Part shown: positions 16,117-23,465 of the stretch, piece by piece
Layout of the letters: each line of letters opens with the position of its first letter
Position numbering within the stretch: position 1 is the first letter of the stretch
Assembly: GCF_018128545.1 (NCBI RefSeq)
Contig: NZ_JAGSND010000008.1
Coordinates: 62,001-126,000, forward strand
Direction: 5' to 3'
Origin: Sinanaerobacter chloroacetimidivorans
GTDB taxonomy: Bacteria > Bacillota > Clostridia > Peptostreptococcales > Anaerovoracaceae
Length of the DNA: 64,000 bases
The notes under the pieces: model-generated
The model's database searches: none
Told to the model about the DNA's origin: nothing
What the model saw: the letters and a program-made list of their open reading frames with translations, nothing else
Translations under genes and position numbers: made by a program

Positions 16117-17086
16117 TGAAACAAAAGAAAAAGCCCTAGAAAGAGAAATAAAGTTTGATCAGGCATTTGAACTTGTGAAGAATGAGGTGGACAGAGCGCT
16201 GTCTGCCTCTCCTCACATCGTCAGAAAGTACACAAAGCATCTGGCCTCTTCCATGGGTAAATTTATCAGAGCGGTATCCCTGCTCACCTGCTCCGAGGAC
16301 AGAGACGGGCTGATTCCACCGGATGCCATAAAGTTTGCTGCAGCTATAGAACTGCTGCATTTGGCTACCCTGGTTCATGACGATGTCATTGATAATGCCG
16401 ATCTTCGCAGAGGAGAAATTACTCTGCAGAAAAAATACGGCAAGAGAACAGCGGTAATTTGCGGAGATTATTTATTGTGCATGGCGGTAAACCTGGCAGC
16501 TTCCGTTCCCAATAAACAGGATTATCTGGATCTGGAAATGCCTGATTATATGAGCAGGGTCTGCCTGGGTGAATTGAATCAACATATTAATAACGGAAAC
16601 TTTGATTTATCCGTACTTCAATACTTAAAAATTATATCGGGCAAAACAGCAGCACTTTTTGAAGCTTCCTTTTATGGTGGTGCGCTTCTTAGTGAAAAGA
16701 ATCCTGACATGCTGAAGAAGTATGCAAAAATTGGGAAATATGTGGGTATGATATTTCAACTGACCGATGACTGCATGGATTTTGAGACTACGGAGCAGGT
16801 AGCGAAAAAGCCGGTTCAGTCGGACTATGAACAAAATGTGATTACGCTGCCGTTAATTCATGCTTTTCGGGAAAAGGATGAATTTAAACAAAAAGCAAAA
16901 AACGGAATCATTACCCGTGACGAAATTAATGATACGGTACTGTCCACAGGCGGATTAAAATTTACGCGTATGGTAGCAAAAAAATATTATGAAAAAACAT
17001 TGAAACTGATTGAGTCTTTAGATGCAGCAGCTGGGAAAAAATCAAACTTAAAATCCATACTGGATAAAGCATATCGTGTTTTTTGA
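16109..17086 (+). CDS. Polyprenyl diphosphate synthase (DmkB-like)
   Basis: 325 residues. The first Asp-rich motif is H-D-D-V-I-D-N-A-D-L-R-R-G (D91, D92, D95) and the second is Q-L-T-D-D-C-M-D. Both bind Mg-diphosphate in trans-isoprenyl synthases. The product is the side chain used by the UbiA enzyme encoded next. In Listeria the matching gene (dmkB) is devoted to a separate demethylmenaquinone pool for extracellular electron transfer, and the same role is inferred here from gene order. Confidence 0.88.
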   Translation: MINETKEKALEREIKFDQAFELVKNEVDRALSASPHIVRKYTKHLASSMGKFIRAVSLLTCSEDRDGLIPPDAIKFAAAIELLHLATLVHDDVIDNADLRRGEITLQKKYGKRTAVICGDYLLCMAVNLAASVPNKQDYLDLEMPDYMSRVCLGELNQHINNGNFDLSVLQYLKIISGKTAALFEASFYGGALLSEKNPDMLKKYAKIGKYVGMIFQLTDDCMDFETTEQVAKKPVQSDYEQNVITLPLIHAFREKDEFKQKAKNGIITRDEINDTVLSTGGLKFTRMVAKKYYEKTLKLIESLDAAAGKKSNLKSILDKAYRVF

Positions 17087-17103
17087 TCGACAGGGAGAAT
17101 ACA

Positions 17104-18006
17104 GTGATAAACAGGTTTCTGAATTATGTGGAAATACGGACGAAAATAACAAGTCTCTTTGCATTCCTGATGACATTGGCATACTTGTTTTATAAAGATC
17201 AACCCGTTTCATGGAATGTGACCTTTATTTTCTTCGCTTCCATGTTTTTATTTGATCTTACTACCACGGCTATTAATAATTACATTGATACAAAGACAAA
17301 CGCACAGGTTTTGCAGTTTAAACGAAGCATCGCTCTGGCTATCATACTGGTCCTCCTTGGTATCAGTACAGCGCTGGGGTTGTATCTGGTTTATCTGACA
17401 GATCTGCTGGTATTGATTTTGGGAGGGCTTTGTTTTCTTTGCGGGATATTTTATACCTACGGTCCGGTTCCTATATCGAGGCAGCCATTGGGAGAAGTCC
17501 TGTCAGGTATCTTTTACGGTTTGCTGATTCCGTTCATTTTGTTATATATCAATATGCCTGCAGGTACCTATATCAACCTGGATATTCGTCTGGAAACCAT
17601 CAGTATTACCCTGCATATTCTGCCGATCCTCACGGTACTTCTGCTTTCCGTGGCACCGGTTTGCACCACTGCAAATATCATGCTGGCCAATAATATCTGT
17701 GATTTGGAAAGCGATATTGCGGTAAAGCGCCATACCCTTCCCTATTATCTGGGAAACAAAGCATTGCCTCTTTTTGCGGGAATTTATTACTGTACGTATC
17801 TGGCGACGATGGTTATGGTGGCTTTTAAAATAGTATCCCCTATCATGCTGCTTTCTTTGCTCACGATTGTGATTGTTCAAAAGAACATTAGAAAGTTTTT
17901 TCAAGTACAGGAAAAATCCAAAACCTTTATTTTATCAATTAAGAATTATGTCATTATTATGACGGCGAATACTTTGCTGATGTTTATCAGCGGCTTTTTT
18001 TCCTGA
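17104..18006 (+). CDS. UbiA-family prenyltransferase, DHNA octaprenyltransferase-like (DmkA)
   Basis: About 300 residues with 8-9 membrane segments. The UbiA motifs are T-A-I-N-N-Y-I-D-T-K-T-N near residue 55 and N-N-I-C-D-L-E-S-D in the second half, both binding Mg-prenyl diphosphate. The enzyme should join the prenyl chain to 1,4-dihydroxy-2-naphthoate, giving demethylmenaquinone. GTG at 17104 is chosen because GGGAG lies 6-7 nt upstream; the frame opens with TTG at 17083. No methyltransferase (MenG) is encoded nearby, in line with use of the demethylated quinone. Confidence 0.85.
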   Translation: MINRFLNYVEIRTKITSLFAFLMTLAYLFYKDQPVSWNVTFIFFASMFLFDLTTTAINNYIDTKTNAQVLQFKRSIALAIILVLLGISTALGLYLVYLTDLLVLILGGLCFLCGIFYTYGPVPISRQPLGEVLSGIFYGLLIPFILLYINMPAGTYINLDIRLETISITLHILPILTVLLLSVAPVCTTANIMLANNICDLESDIAVKRHTLPYYLGNKALPLFAGIYYCTYLATMVMVAFKIVSPIMLLSLLTIVIVQKNIRKFFQVQEKSKTFILSIKNYVIIMTANTLLMFISGFFS

Positions 18007-18021
18007 TAAGAGAGGTTTACA

Positions 18022-18414
18022 ATGAAATTTTTTAAGAAAACGGATTTAATCATCATCTCTGTTATTTTAGCAGTCAGCGCTGCAGCCTGGTTTGCGTATC
18101 AACACAGCTTTGGACAGGAACGGGCAGAGGCGGAGATTTATTATTATTCCGAGCTTGTGGAGACGGTGGCATTAGATCAAGGAATTGAAAAAACCTTTTC
18201 TATACCGCAGGATGAACATGTGGTATTTCATTTATATGCTGACGGCACTATACGATTTGAAGAATCCGATTGTCCTGACAAAGTCTGTATTCATGCAGGA
18301 AGGCTGGGTACCGTCGGACAATATGCGGCTTGCCTGCCCAATGGAATCATATTGAAGATCGTACCTGTAAATGGACATCATGAGGAGGATGTGGACATCA
18401 CCGTCGGAAACTGA
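18022..18414 (+). CDS. eetA: EetA-like protein, NusG domain II family
   Basis: 130 residues: one N-terminal membrane helix (residues 8-26), then an external domain with the family motif S-D-C-P-D-K-V-C-I-H-A-G and a further Cys in Y-A-A-C-L-P-N-G. In Listeria EetA is needed for extracellular electron transfer, probably carrying electrons from the quinone pool outwards with EetB; the mechanism is not settled. It lies between the quinone genes and the EetB-like gene, as expected. Confidence 0.82.
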   Translation: MKFFKKTDLIIISVILAVSAAAWFAYQHSFGQERAEAEIYYYSELVETVALDQGIEKTFSIPQDEHVVFHLYADGTIRFEESDCPDKVCIHAGRLGTVGQYAACLPNGIILKIVPVNGHHEEDVDITVGN

Positions 18415-18506
18415 TAAGAAATAATAAAAAGGATTTTGCTGTGATATTTCATTAGGAAATCGAAAAGTCACAGTTAATCAGACAGCAGAAAACAGAAAGG
18501 TTCATC

Positions 18507-19046
18507 ATGGACATAAAGTTAAGCGATTACAAAGGAATAGCAAATCTGAACAAAACCCAGCAAATGGTGCTTACCGGTTTGATCTTTGCCGTTGCTCTGG
18601 TCTTAGCCGTGGTGGAGAATACATTGCCGCCGCTGCCCCTTGCAGTACCAGGAGTGAAATTTGGATTGTCCAATATTGCGGTTATGTATGCACTCTTTTT
18701 CCTTGGCAGGAAGCAGGCCTATTTAATCGCTGTTCTGAAAGCTTTTTTTGTATTTACCACTAGGGGAGCCATTGCTGCCGCACTGAGTCTTAGCGGCGGA
18801 CTGTTGTCTATTACGGTTATGATCCTGCTCATGTTTCTTTTTCGAGATAAGATTACTTATCTGATCATCAGCATTTTGGGGGCGGTTTTTCATAACATTG
18901 GACAATTTTTTGTTATTATCCTTATTTATACGGGTATGAATCTATGGGCATACCTTCCAGTACTTTTGATTTCAGGACTGGTGGCCGGAATTGTCACATC
19001 AACTTTACTGAAGTTTATTTTACCGGCTTTAAAACGGCTGGTTTAA
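18507..19046 (+). CDS. eetB: EetB-like Gx transporter family membrane protein
   Basis: 179 residues with 5-6 membrane helices and the family-typical segment L-P-L-A-V-P-G-V-K-F-G-L-S-N-I-A near residue 50, followed by R-G and G-G-L-L-S. It resembles S-components of ECF transporters (older annotations: heptaprenyl synthase component I). In Listeria its partner is EetA. No ECF ATPase is nearby, which argues against a vitamin-uptake role. AGAAAGG lies upstream of the ATG. Confidence 0.82.
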   Translation: MDIKLSDYKGIANLNKTQQMVLTGLIFAVALVLAVVENTLPPLPLAVPGVKFGLSNIAVMYALFFLGRKQAYLIAVLKAFFVFTTRGAIAAALSLSGGLLSITVMILLMFLFRDKITYLIISILGAVFHNIGQFFVIILIYTGMNLWAYLPVLLISGLVAGIVTSTLLKFILPALKRLV

Positions 19047-19077
19047 TAATAATAAAAAAATATTTTGGAGGAAAGAA

Positions 19078-20109
19078 ATGAAAAAGAGATTAGCACTATT
19101 GTTGAGTCTGACCATGATTATGGTTGCACTGGCAGCTTGCGGCGGAAAGACTGAAGAACCTGTCAGTAATGACGAGCCTTCTGCTGCTGTTGTAAAAACA
19201 GGTCTTGCAGTTATTACATCTACTGCAAAATCCACAGATGCTGCAGACGCAGACGGACTTGCCCAGGCGGATTCCGTTGTGGTAGCTGTAACCGTTGATG
19301 AAGCAGGAAAAATTGTGGATGCTGCAATCGATCAGGCACAGACAAAGATTAATTTTTCCAAAGAAGGTAAGATCGTTACTCCGTTAGACACCGTATTCCT
19401 GGCAAAGCAGGAGCTTGGTGCTGACTATGGCATGGGCAAAGCTTCTTCCATCGGGAAAGAATGGAACGAACAGGCGTCTGCTTTTGCTGATTATGTAATC
19501 GGAAAGACAGTAGACGAAATCAAAGGCATCGCCGTCAATGAAGAAGGTGTTCCGACCGATGCTGAATTAGCATCATCTGTAACCGTTCATATCACTGAAT
19601 TTGTTGAAGCAATTGAAAAGGCGGTTGCCAATGCACAGGATTTGGGTGCATCAGCCGATGACAAACTCGGTCTTGGCGTAATCACTACGATTGCCAAGTC
19701 TAAGGATGCCGGTGATGAAGATGGATTGGCACAGGTGTATTCCAACTACACGGCAGTCACCTTTAATGCGGACGGCGTGATCACAAGCAGTATCATCGAT
19801 GCTTCTCAGACCAATGTAACCTTCTCCAAGGAAGGCAAGATTACATCCGACATCGCAGGAACATATAAGACAAAGAATGAGCTTGGTGCTGAGTACGGCA
19901 TGGCTAAGGCTTCTTCCATCGGAAAAGAATGGAATGAGCAGGCGGCTGCTTTCGCAGAGTACGTAGTAGGAAAAACTGTTGATGAGATAAAGGGTATTGC
20001 GGTAAATGAAGAAGGCGTTGCTACTGATGCGGAGATAACTTCTTCCGTAACAGTGCATATTACCGATTTTGTTACGATTATTGAAAAGGCTTTTAATTCT
20101 GCTAAATAG
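19078..20109 (+). CDS. pplA: PplA-like flavinylated electron-transfer lipoprotein with two FMN-binding repeats
   Basis: 343 residues. The signal peptide ends in the lipobox L-A-A-C21. Two homologous domains follow (about 41-190 and 198-343), each with D-G-L-A-Q, Q-T-x-x-x-F-S-K-E-G-K-I, Y-G-M-x-K-A-S-S-I-G-K-E-W-N-E-Q-A and V-D-E-I-K-G-I-A-V-N-E-E-G-V. The motifs A-S-S-V-T169-V and T-S-S-V-T325-V sit where FMN is attached by ApbE in PplA-type domains; the exact threonines are inference. It should sit on the outer membrane face and pass electrons to iron or quinone acceptors. Confidence 0.85.
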   Translation: MKKRLALLLSLTMIMVALAACGGKTEEPVSNDEPSAAVVKTGLAVITSTAKSTDAADADGLAQADSVVVAVTVDEAGKIVDAAIDQAQTKINFSKEGKIVTPLDTVFLAKQELGADYGMGKASSIGKEWNEQASAFADYVIGKTVDEIKGIAVNEEGVPTDAELASSVTVHITEFVEAIEKAVANAQDLGASADDKLGLGVITTIAKSKDAGDEDGLAQVYSNYTAVTFNADGVITSSIIDASQTNVTFSKEGKITSDIAGTYKTKNELGAEYGMAKASSIGKEWNEQAAAFAEYVVGKTVDEIKGIAVNEEGVATDAEITSSVTVHITDFVTIIEKAFNSAK

Positions 20110-20194
20110 TGAATATAATAGTCATCAGAGGATGCTGAAAAACGCATAAAAGCCTTGATTCGTAGTATGAAGTAAAAAAAGAAAGAAATGATGT

Positions 20195-20226
20195 TGAGAG
20201 GTAGAGATTCTACCTCTCAGCTTTTG
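20195..20226 (+). terminator. Hairpin between pplA and apbE
   Basis: An 11-bp perfect stem, TGAGAGGTAGA with TCTACCTCTCA, with a 3-nt loop and only four T residues after it. It overlaps the approach to the apbE ribosome site. Partial termination here would give more PplA than ApbE. Confidence 0.6.
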
Positions 20227-20238
20227 AGGATTGAATGA

Positions 20239-21285
20239 ATGAAAAAAGCCATCGGGATCATCCTGTCACTGATCATGATCATGAATATAACAGCTTGTGG
20301 AGCGCAAAACGAAAAAAAGCGTTATGAAGCCGAATTTCTCCTGCTTTTTGATACCGTAACCAGAATCGTCGCCTATACGGAAAGCAAAGATGAATTTACA
20401 AAATATGCGGAGCTCATTCATGACAAACTCGAAGAATATCATCAGCTTTACGATATCTATCACGATTATGAGGGGATCAATAATGTGAAGACAATCAATG
20501 ATCATGCGGGCATTTCCCCGGTAAAGGTAGACCGTAAAATTATTGATCTTTTATTATTCTCAAAGGAAGCCTATGAACTTACAGGCGGCAAGGTGAATGT
20601 AGCCTTTGGCTCTGTGCTGAAAATTTGGCATGACTATCGCACCGAGGGCATCGAGGATCCTGAAAAGGCCAAGCTGCCGTCTTCCGAGGAATTACAGGAA
20701 GCGGCGAAGCATACGGATATTCATAACATGATTATCGATGAAAAGGCTTCAACTGTTTACCTTTCGGATCCTGATATGCGCCTTGACGTAGGAGCTGTTG
20801 CCAAGGGTTATGCTACGGAACAGGTCAGTGAATATGCCATGGAGCAGGGATTTCGTTCAGGCCTGCTCAGTGTAGGGGGTAACGTCAGAGCCATAGGAAC
20901 CAAAGGAGACAGCGATGCGCTTTGGAACGTAGGAATTCAAAATCCCGACAAGGAAAGCAAACAGTCCAATTTATATGTGGCCAATATAACGGATTTATCG
21001 CTGGTTACCAGCGGCACCTATGAACGATATTATTCGGTAAACGGGGTGAATTATCACCATATCATAGATCCCGAAACCTTATTTCCTGCTCAGTACTTTA
21101 CAGCTGTTACCATTGTAACCCATGATTCCGGTCTTGCAGATGCCTTATCCACTGCTATCTTTAACATGCCTGTGGAGCAAGGTAAGAAACTAATTGAAAG
21201 TATGCCGGATACGGAAGCCTTATGGATTTTTCAGGACGGCACTACAGCAATGAGTACAGGCTTTCCAGAATTTATAAAAGAATAG
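20239..21285 (+). CDS. apbE: FAD:protein FMN transferase (ApbE family) lipoprotein
   Basis: 348 residues with signal peptide and lipobox I-T-A-C. ApbE features: F-D-T-V-T-R-I near residue 36, L-D-V-G-A-V-A-K-G-Y-A-T near 190, S-V-G-G-N-V-R-A, T-S-G-T-Y-E-R-Y and H-H-I-I-D-P-E-T in the C-terminal half. It cleaves FAD and links FMN to a Ser/Thr of secreted target proteins. Its likely substrate is the PplA-like lipoprotein encoded directly upstream. Equivalent to FmnB of Listeria. No flavin exporter (FmnA) is present in the window. Confidence 0.9.
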   Translation: MKKAIGIILSLIMIMNITACGAQNEKKRYEAEFLLLFDTVTRIVAYTESKDEFTKYAELIHDKLEEYHQLYDIYHDYEGINNVKTINDHAGISPVKVDRKIIDLLLFSKEAYELTGGKVNVAFGSVLKIWHDYRTEGIEDPEKAKLPSSEELQEAAKHTDIHNMIIDEKASTVYLSDPDMRLDVGAVAKGYATEQVSEYAMEQGFRSGLLSVGGNVRAIGTKGDSDALWNVGIQNPDKESKQSNLYVANITDLSLVTSGTYERYYSVNGVNYHHIIDPETLFPAQYFTAVTIVTHDSGLADALSTAIFNMPVEQGKKLIESMPDTEALWIFQDGTTAMSTGFPEFIKE

Positions 21286-21333
21286 AAGTCACAGAATTCA
21301 TCATCATCATTCTAATCTCATTTTACGATTAAC

Positions 21334-21366
21334 AAAAAAAGCCAAGATTATTTGGCTTTTTTTTTC
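21334..21366 (+). terminator. Terminator of the EET operon
   Basis: AAAGCCA pairs with TGGCTTT, followed by a run of ten or more T residues. Confidence 0.85.
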
Positions 21367-21464
21367 ATCTCCATAAAATATACATAACCTTTTGTTAGGA
21401 TAAAGCCAATAGAACAAATCTGCCAATGACGCAAACAACAACATAATGAGAAAGGGGTTTTTTT

Positions 21465-22895
21465 ATGGCGCTTAATTTTATAACAAAAATAATTAAAATA
21501 GATGGTATGACTTGTGTAAGCTGTGAAAATAGAATCGAAAGAACGTTAAAAAATACAGAGGGGATCATAAGTGTAAAGGTCAATTATTCGAAAGGAACTG
21601 CTACCGTTACCTTTGATGCCGGGATGATTCGTCTCAAGGAGATAGAAAAAATCATAGAAAAACTTGACTATCGAGTCATAAAACCGGATCAGCATTCAAA
21701 TAATAACGAAAATACCAGTGTGCAGATTGTTGGAGTGATCGTGATCATTCTTGCTCTCTATATGATCATCAATCGATTCGGCGGATTTAATATCTTCAAT
21801 TCTTTCCCGGAAGCGAAGGAAGGAATGGGATACGGGATGCTCTTTGTGATCGGACTTCTGACTTCAACTCACTGTATTGCTATGTGCGGCGGGATCAACT
21901 TATCCCAGTGCGTGCCGTATCAATCAGGAAAAACAGAGGGAAAACACAGATTAGCAAGTTTAAGCCCAAGTCTCCTTTACAATGCCGGAAGGGTGATTTC
22001 CTATACGGTCATAGGAGGAATTGTAGGCACTTTAGGATCTGTGATCAGCTTCTCAGGAGCTGCAAAAGGAATCGTGGCGGTGATTGCCGGAATCTTTATG
22101 GTTATCATGGGCTTGAATATGTTGAATCTGTTCCCATGGCTGCGTAAATTGAATCCCAGAATGCCGAAAATATTCGCCGCTAAAATTTATGAGCAAAAGA
22201 AAAGCAACCGGCCGCTTTATGTAGGGCTTCTGAATGGTCTGATGCCCTGCGGTCCGCTTCAGGCCATGCAGTTGTACGCTCTTTCTACGGGAGATCCTGT
22301 GAAAGGTGCTTTATCCATGATGCTGTTCAGTCTGGGTACCGTACCCCTTATGTTTGGCCTTGGTGCTTTAAGCTCCGTTTTAAGCCGAAAATTTACACAC
22401 AGAATGATGACTGTCAGCGCAGTGCTGGTCGTAATCCTTGGCGTATTTATGTTCAGCAATGGAGTGGCTTTGTCAGGATATGCCCTGCCATTCTCCGATG
22501 GCATAAGCAATACGGAAAAAGCAGGCGGGATCGCCACCGCTGAAATCATTGACGGTGTTCAGGTTGTGACAACCACACTGTCATCGGGAAGATATGAGCC
22601 TATCCGGGTACAGGCAGGAATTCCGGTACAATGGAATATTCAGGCGGAAGCAGGTTCCATCAATGGCTGTAATAACAGAATCATTATACCGGAGTACCAA
22701 TTGGAAAAGAAGCTGGAACCCGGTGACAATATCATTGAGTTTACTCCATCAAACAGCGGTACGATTCCTTACAGCTGCTGGATGGGCATGATCAGAAGTG
22801 AAATCGTAGTGGCGCAGGATCTGAATGATCCTGCCGAAGCGGTTTTACCACCTTCGGAAGGTTCCCTGCAAAATTTACCTAGCTGCTGTAATTAG
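21465..22895 (+). CDS. HMA - TauE/SafE membrane - cupredoxin-like fusion protein
   Basis: 476 residues in three parts. Residues 1-75 form a heavy-metal-associated domain with G-M-T-C-V-S-C. Residues 85-340 form a 6-7 helix membrane domain with T-H-C-I-A-M-C-G-G and L-M-P-C-G-P-L-Q, the paired cysteine motifs of the sulfite-exporter/DsbD-like family. The C-terminal ~110 residues resemble a cupredoxin with N-G-C-N-N and S-C-W-M-G-M as Cu ligands, and a terminal S-C-C-N. It probably handles Cu(I) at the membrane. It precedes csoR but has its own upstream region. Confidence 0.75.
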   Translation: MALNFITKIIKIDGMTCVSCENRIERTLKNTEGIISVKVNYSKGTATVTFDAGMIRLKEIEKIIEKLDYRVIKPDQHSNNNENTSVQIVGVIVIILALYMIINRFGGFNIFNSFPEAKEGMGYGMLFVIGLLTSTHCIAMCGGINLSQCVPYQSGKTEGKHRLASLSPSLLYNAGRVISYTVIGGIVGTLGSVISFSGAAKGIVAVIAGIFMVIMGLNMLNLFPWLRKLNPRMPKIFAAKIYEQKKSNRPLYVGLLNGLMPCGPLQAMQLYALSTGDPVKGALSMMLFSLGTVPLMFGLGALSSVLSRKFTHRMMTVSAVLVVILGVFMFSNGVALSGYALPFSDGISNTEKAGGIATAEIIDGVQVVTTTLSSGRYEPIRVQAGIPVQWNIQAEAGSINGCNNRIIIPEYQLEKKLEPGDNIIEFTPSNSGTIPYSCWMGMIRSEIVVAQDLNDPAEAVLPPSEGSLQNLPSCCN

Positions 22896-22938
22896 GGGCT
22901 ACTGAACAACCCACAAAAATAAAAAAGGTAAAAATGGG

Positions 22939-23012
22939 CAAACTTTGATTATCGAAATCATACAGATTCGACTAGATTCTATAAGGTAAATCCGGATAAT
23001 CAAAGTTTGTTT
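22939..23012 (+). terminator. Long-loop hairpin between the TauE fusion gene and csoR
   Basis: A perfect 15-bp stem (22939-22953 with 22995-23009) encloses a 41-nt loop containing the near-repeat AGATTCGACTAGATTCT. A short T run follows. It likely ends the upstream transcript before the copper-controlled promoter. Confidence 0.55.
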
Positions 23013-23050
23013 TAAAAAAAATAAAATTGGCATTTTTTATTTGATTGAAA

Positions 23051-23069
23051 TATACCCTACAGGGGTATA
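23051..23069 (+). promoter_or_regulatory. CsoR operator
   Basis: TATACCCTACAGGGGTATA is a near-perfect palindrome of the CsoR type (TACCC...GGGTA). It lies 35 bp before the csoR start, so copper should relieve repression of csoR-copA by CsoR. Confidence 0.8.
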
Positions 23070-23103
23070 GTATATAAGAAGTGGATAAGGAGGTTGAAAG
23101 AAT

Positions 23104-23436
23104 ATGCAAGAAAATGATAAGAATAACCAATGTCAGCATTGTCAATTGGATTGTAATGATATGAAAACGACACACAGAGAGCAGAAGCTGCAATCAAACC
23201 TCATAACAAGATTAAATCGTGTTGAGGGACAAATAAGAGGCATAAAAGGCATGATTGAAAAAGATGCTTATTGCAATGATGTTTTAAACCAGATTTCAGC
23301 CGTCCAGGCAGCTTTGGATTCTGTCAGTAAATTAGTCCTGGAAAATCATATTCGCGGCTGTCTGGTAAAAAAGATTCAGGCAGGGGAAGATGAGATCATC
23401 GATGAATTGCTTGTAACCATAGGAAAGATGCTTTAA
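23104..23436 (+). CDS. csoR: Copper-sensing transcriptional repressor CsoR
   Basis: 110 residues, all-helical. The Cu(I) ligand set is C57, H82 and C86, with the spacing of characterised CsoR proteins (25 and 4 residues). The motif L-N-R-V-E-G-Q-I-R-G-I belongs to the DNA-contact helix. The N-terminal tail has three extra cysteines (C10, C13, C17) not needed in the core family, a possible second metal site. It sits between its operator and copA. Confidence 0.9.
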   Translation: MQENDKNNQCQHCQLDCNDMKTTHREQKLQSNLITRLNRVEGQIRGIKGMIEKDAYCNDVLNQISAVQAALDSVSKLVLENHIRGCLVKKIQAGEDEIIDELLVTIGKML

Positions 23437-23465
23437 AGATCACATAAAGAAGGAAAGGTGAGGGT

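Noticed and set aside
16109..18006. Prenyl synthase and UbiA genes as part of general menaquinone synthesis
   Set aside because: No other men genes are present and the neighbours are EET genes, so a dedicated demethylmenaquinone role is the better reading.
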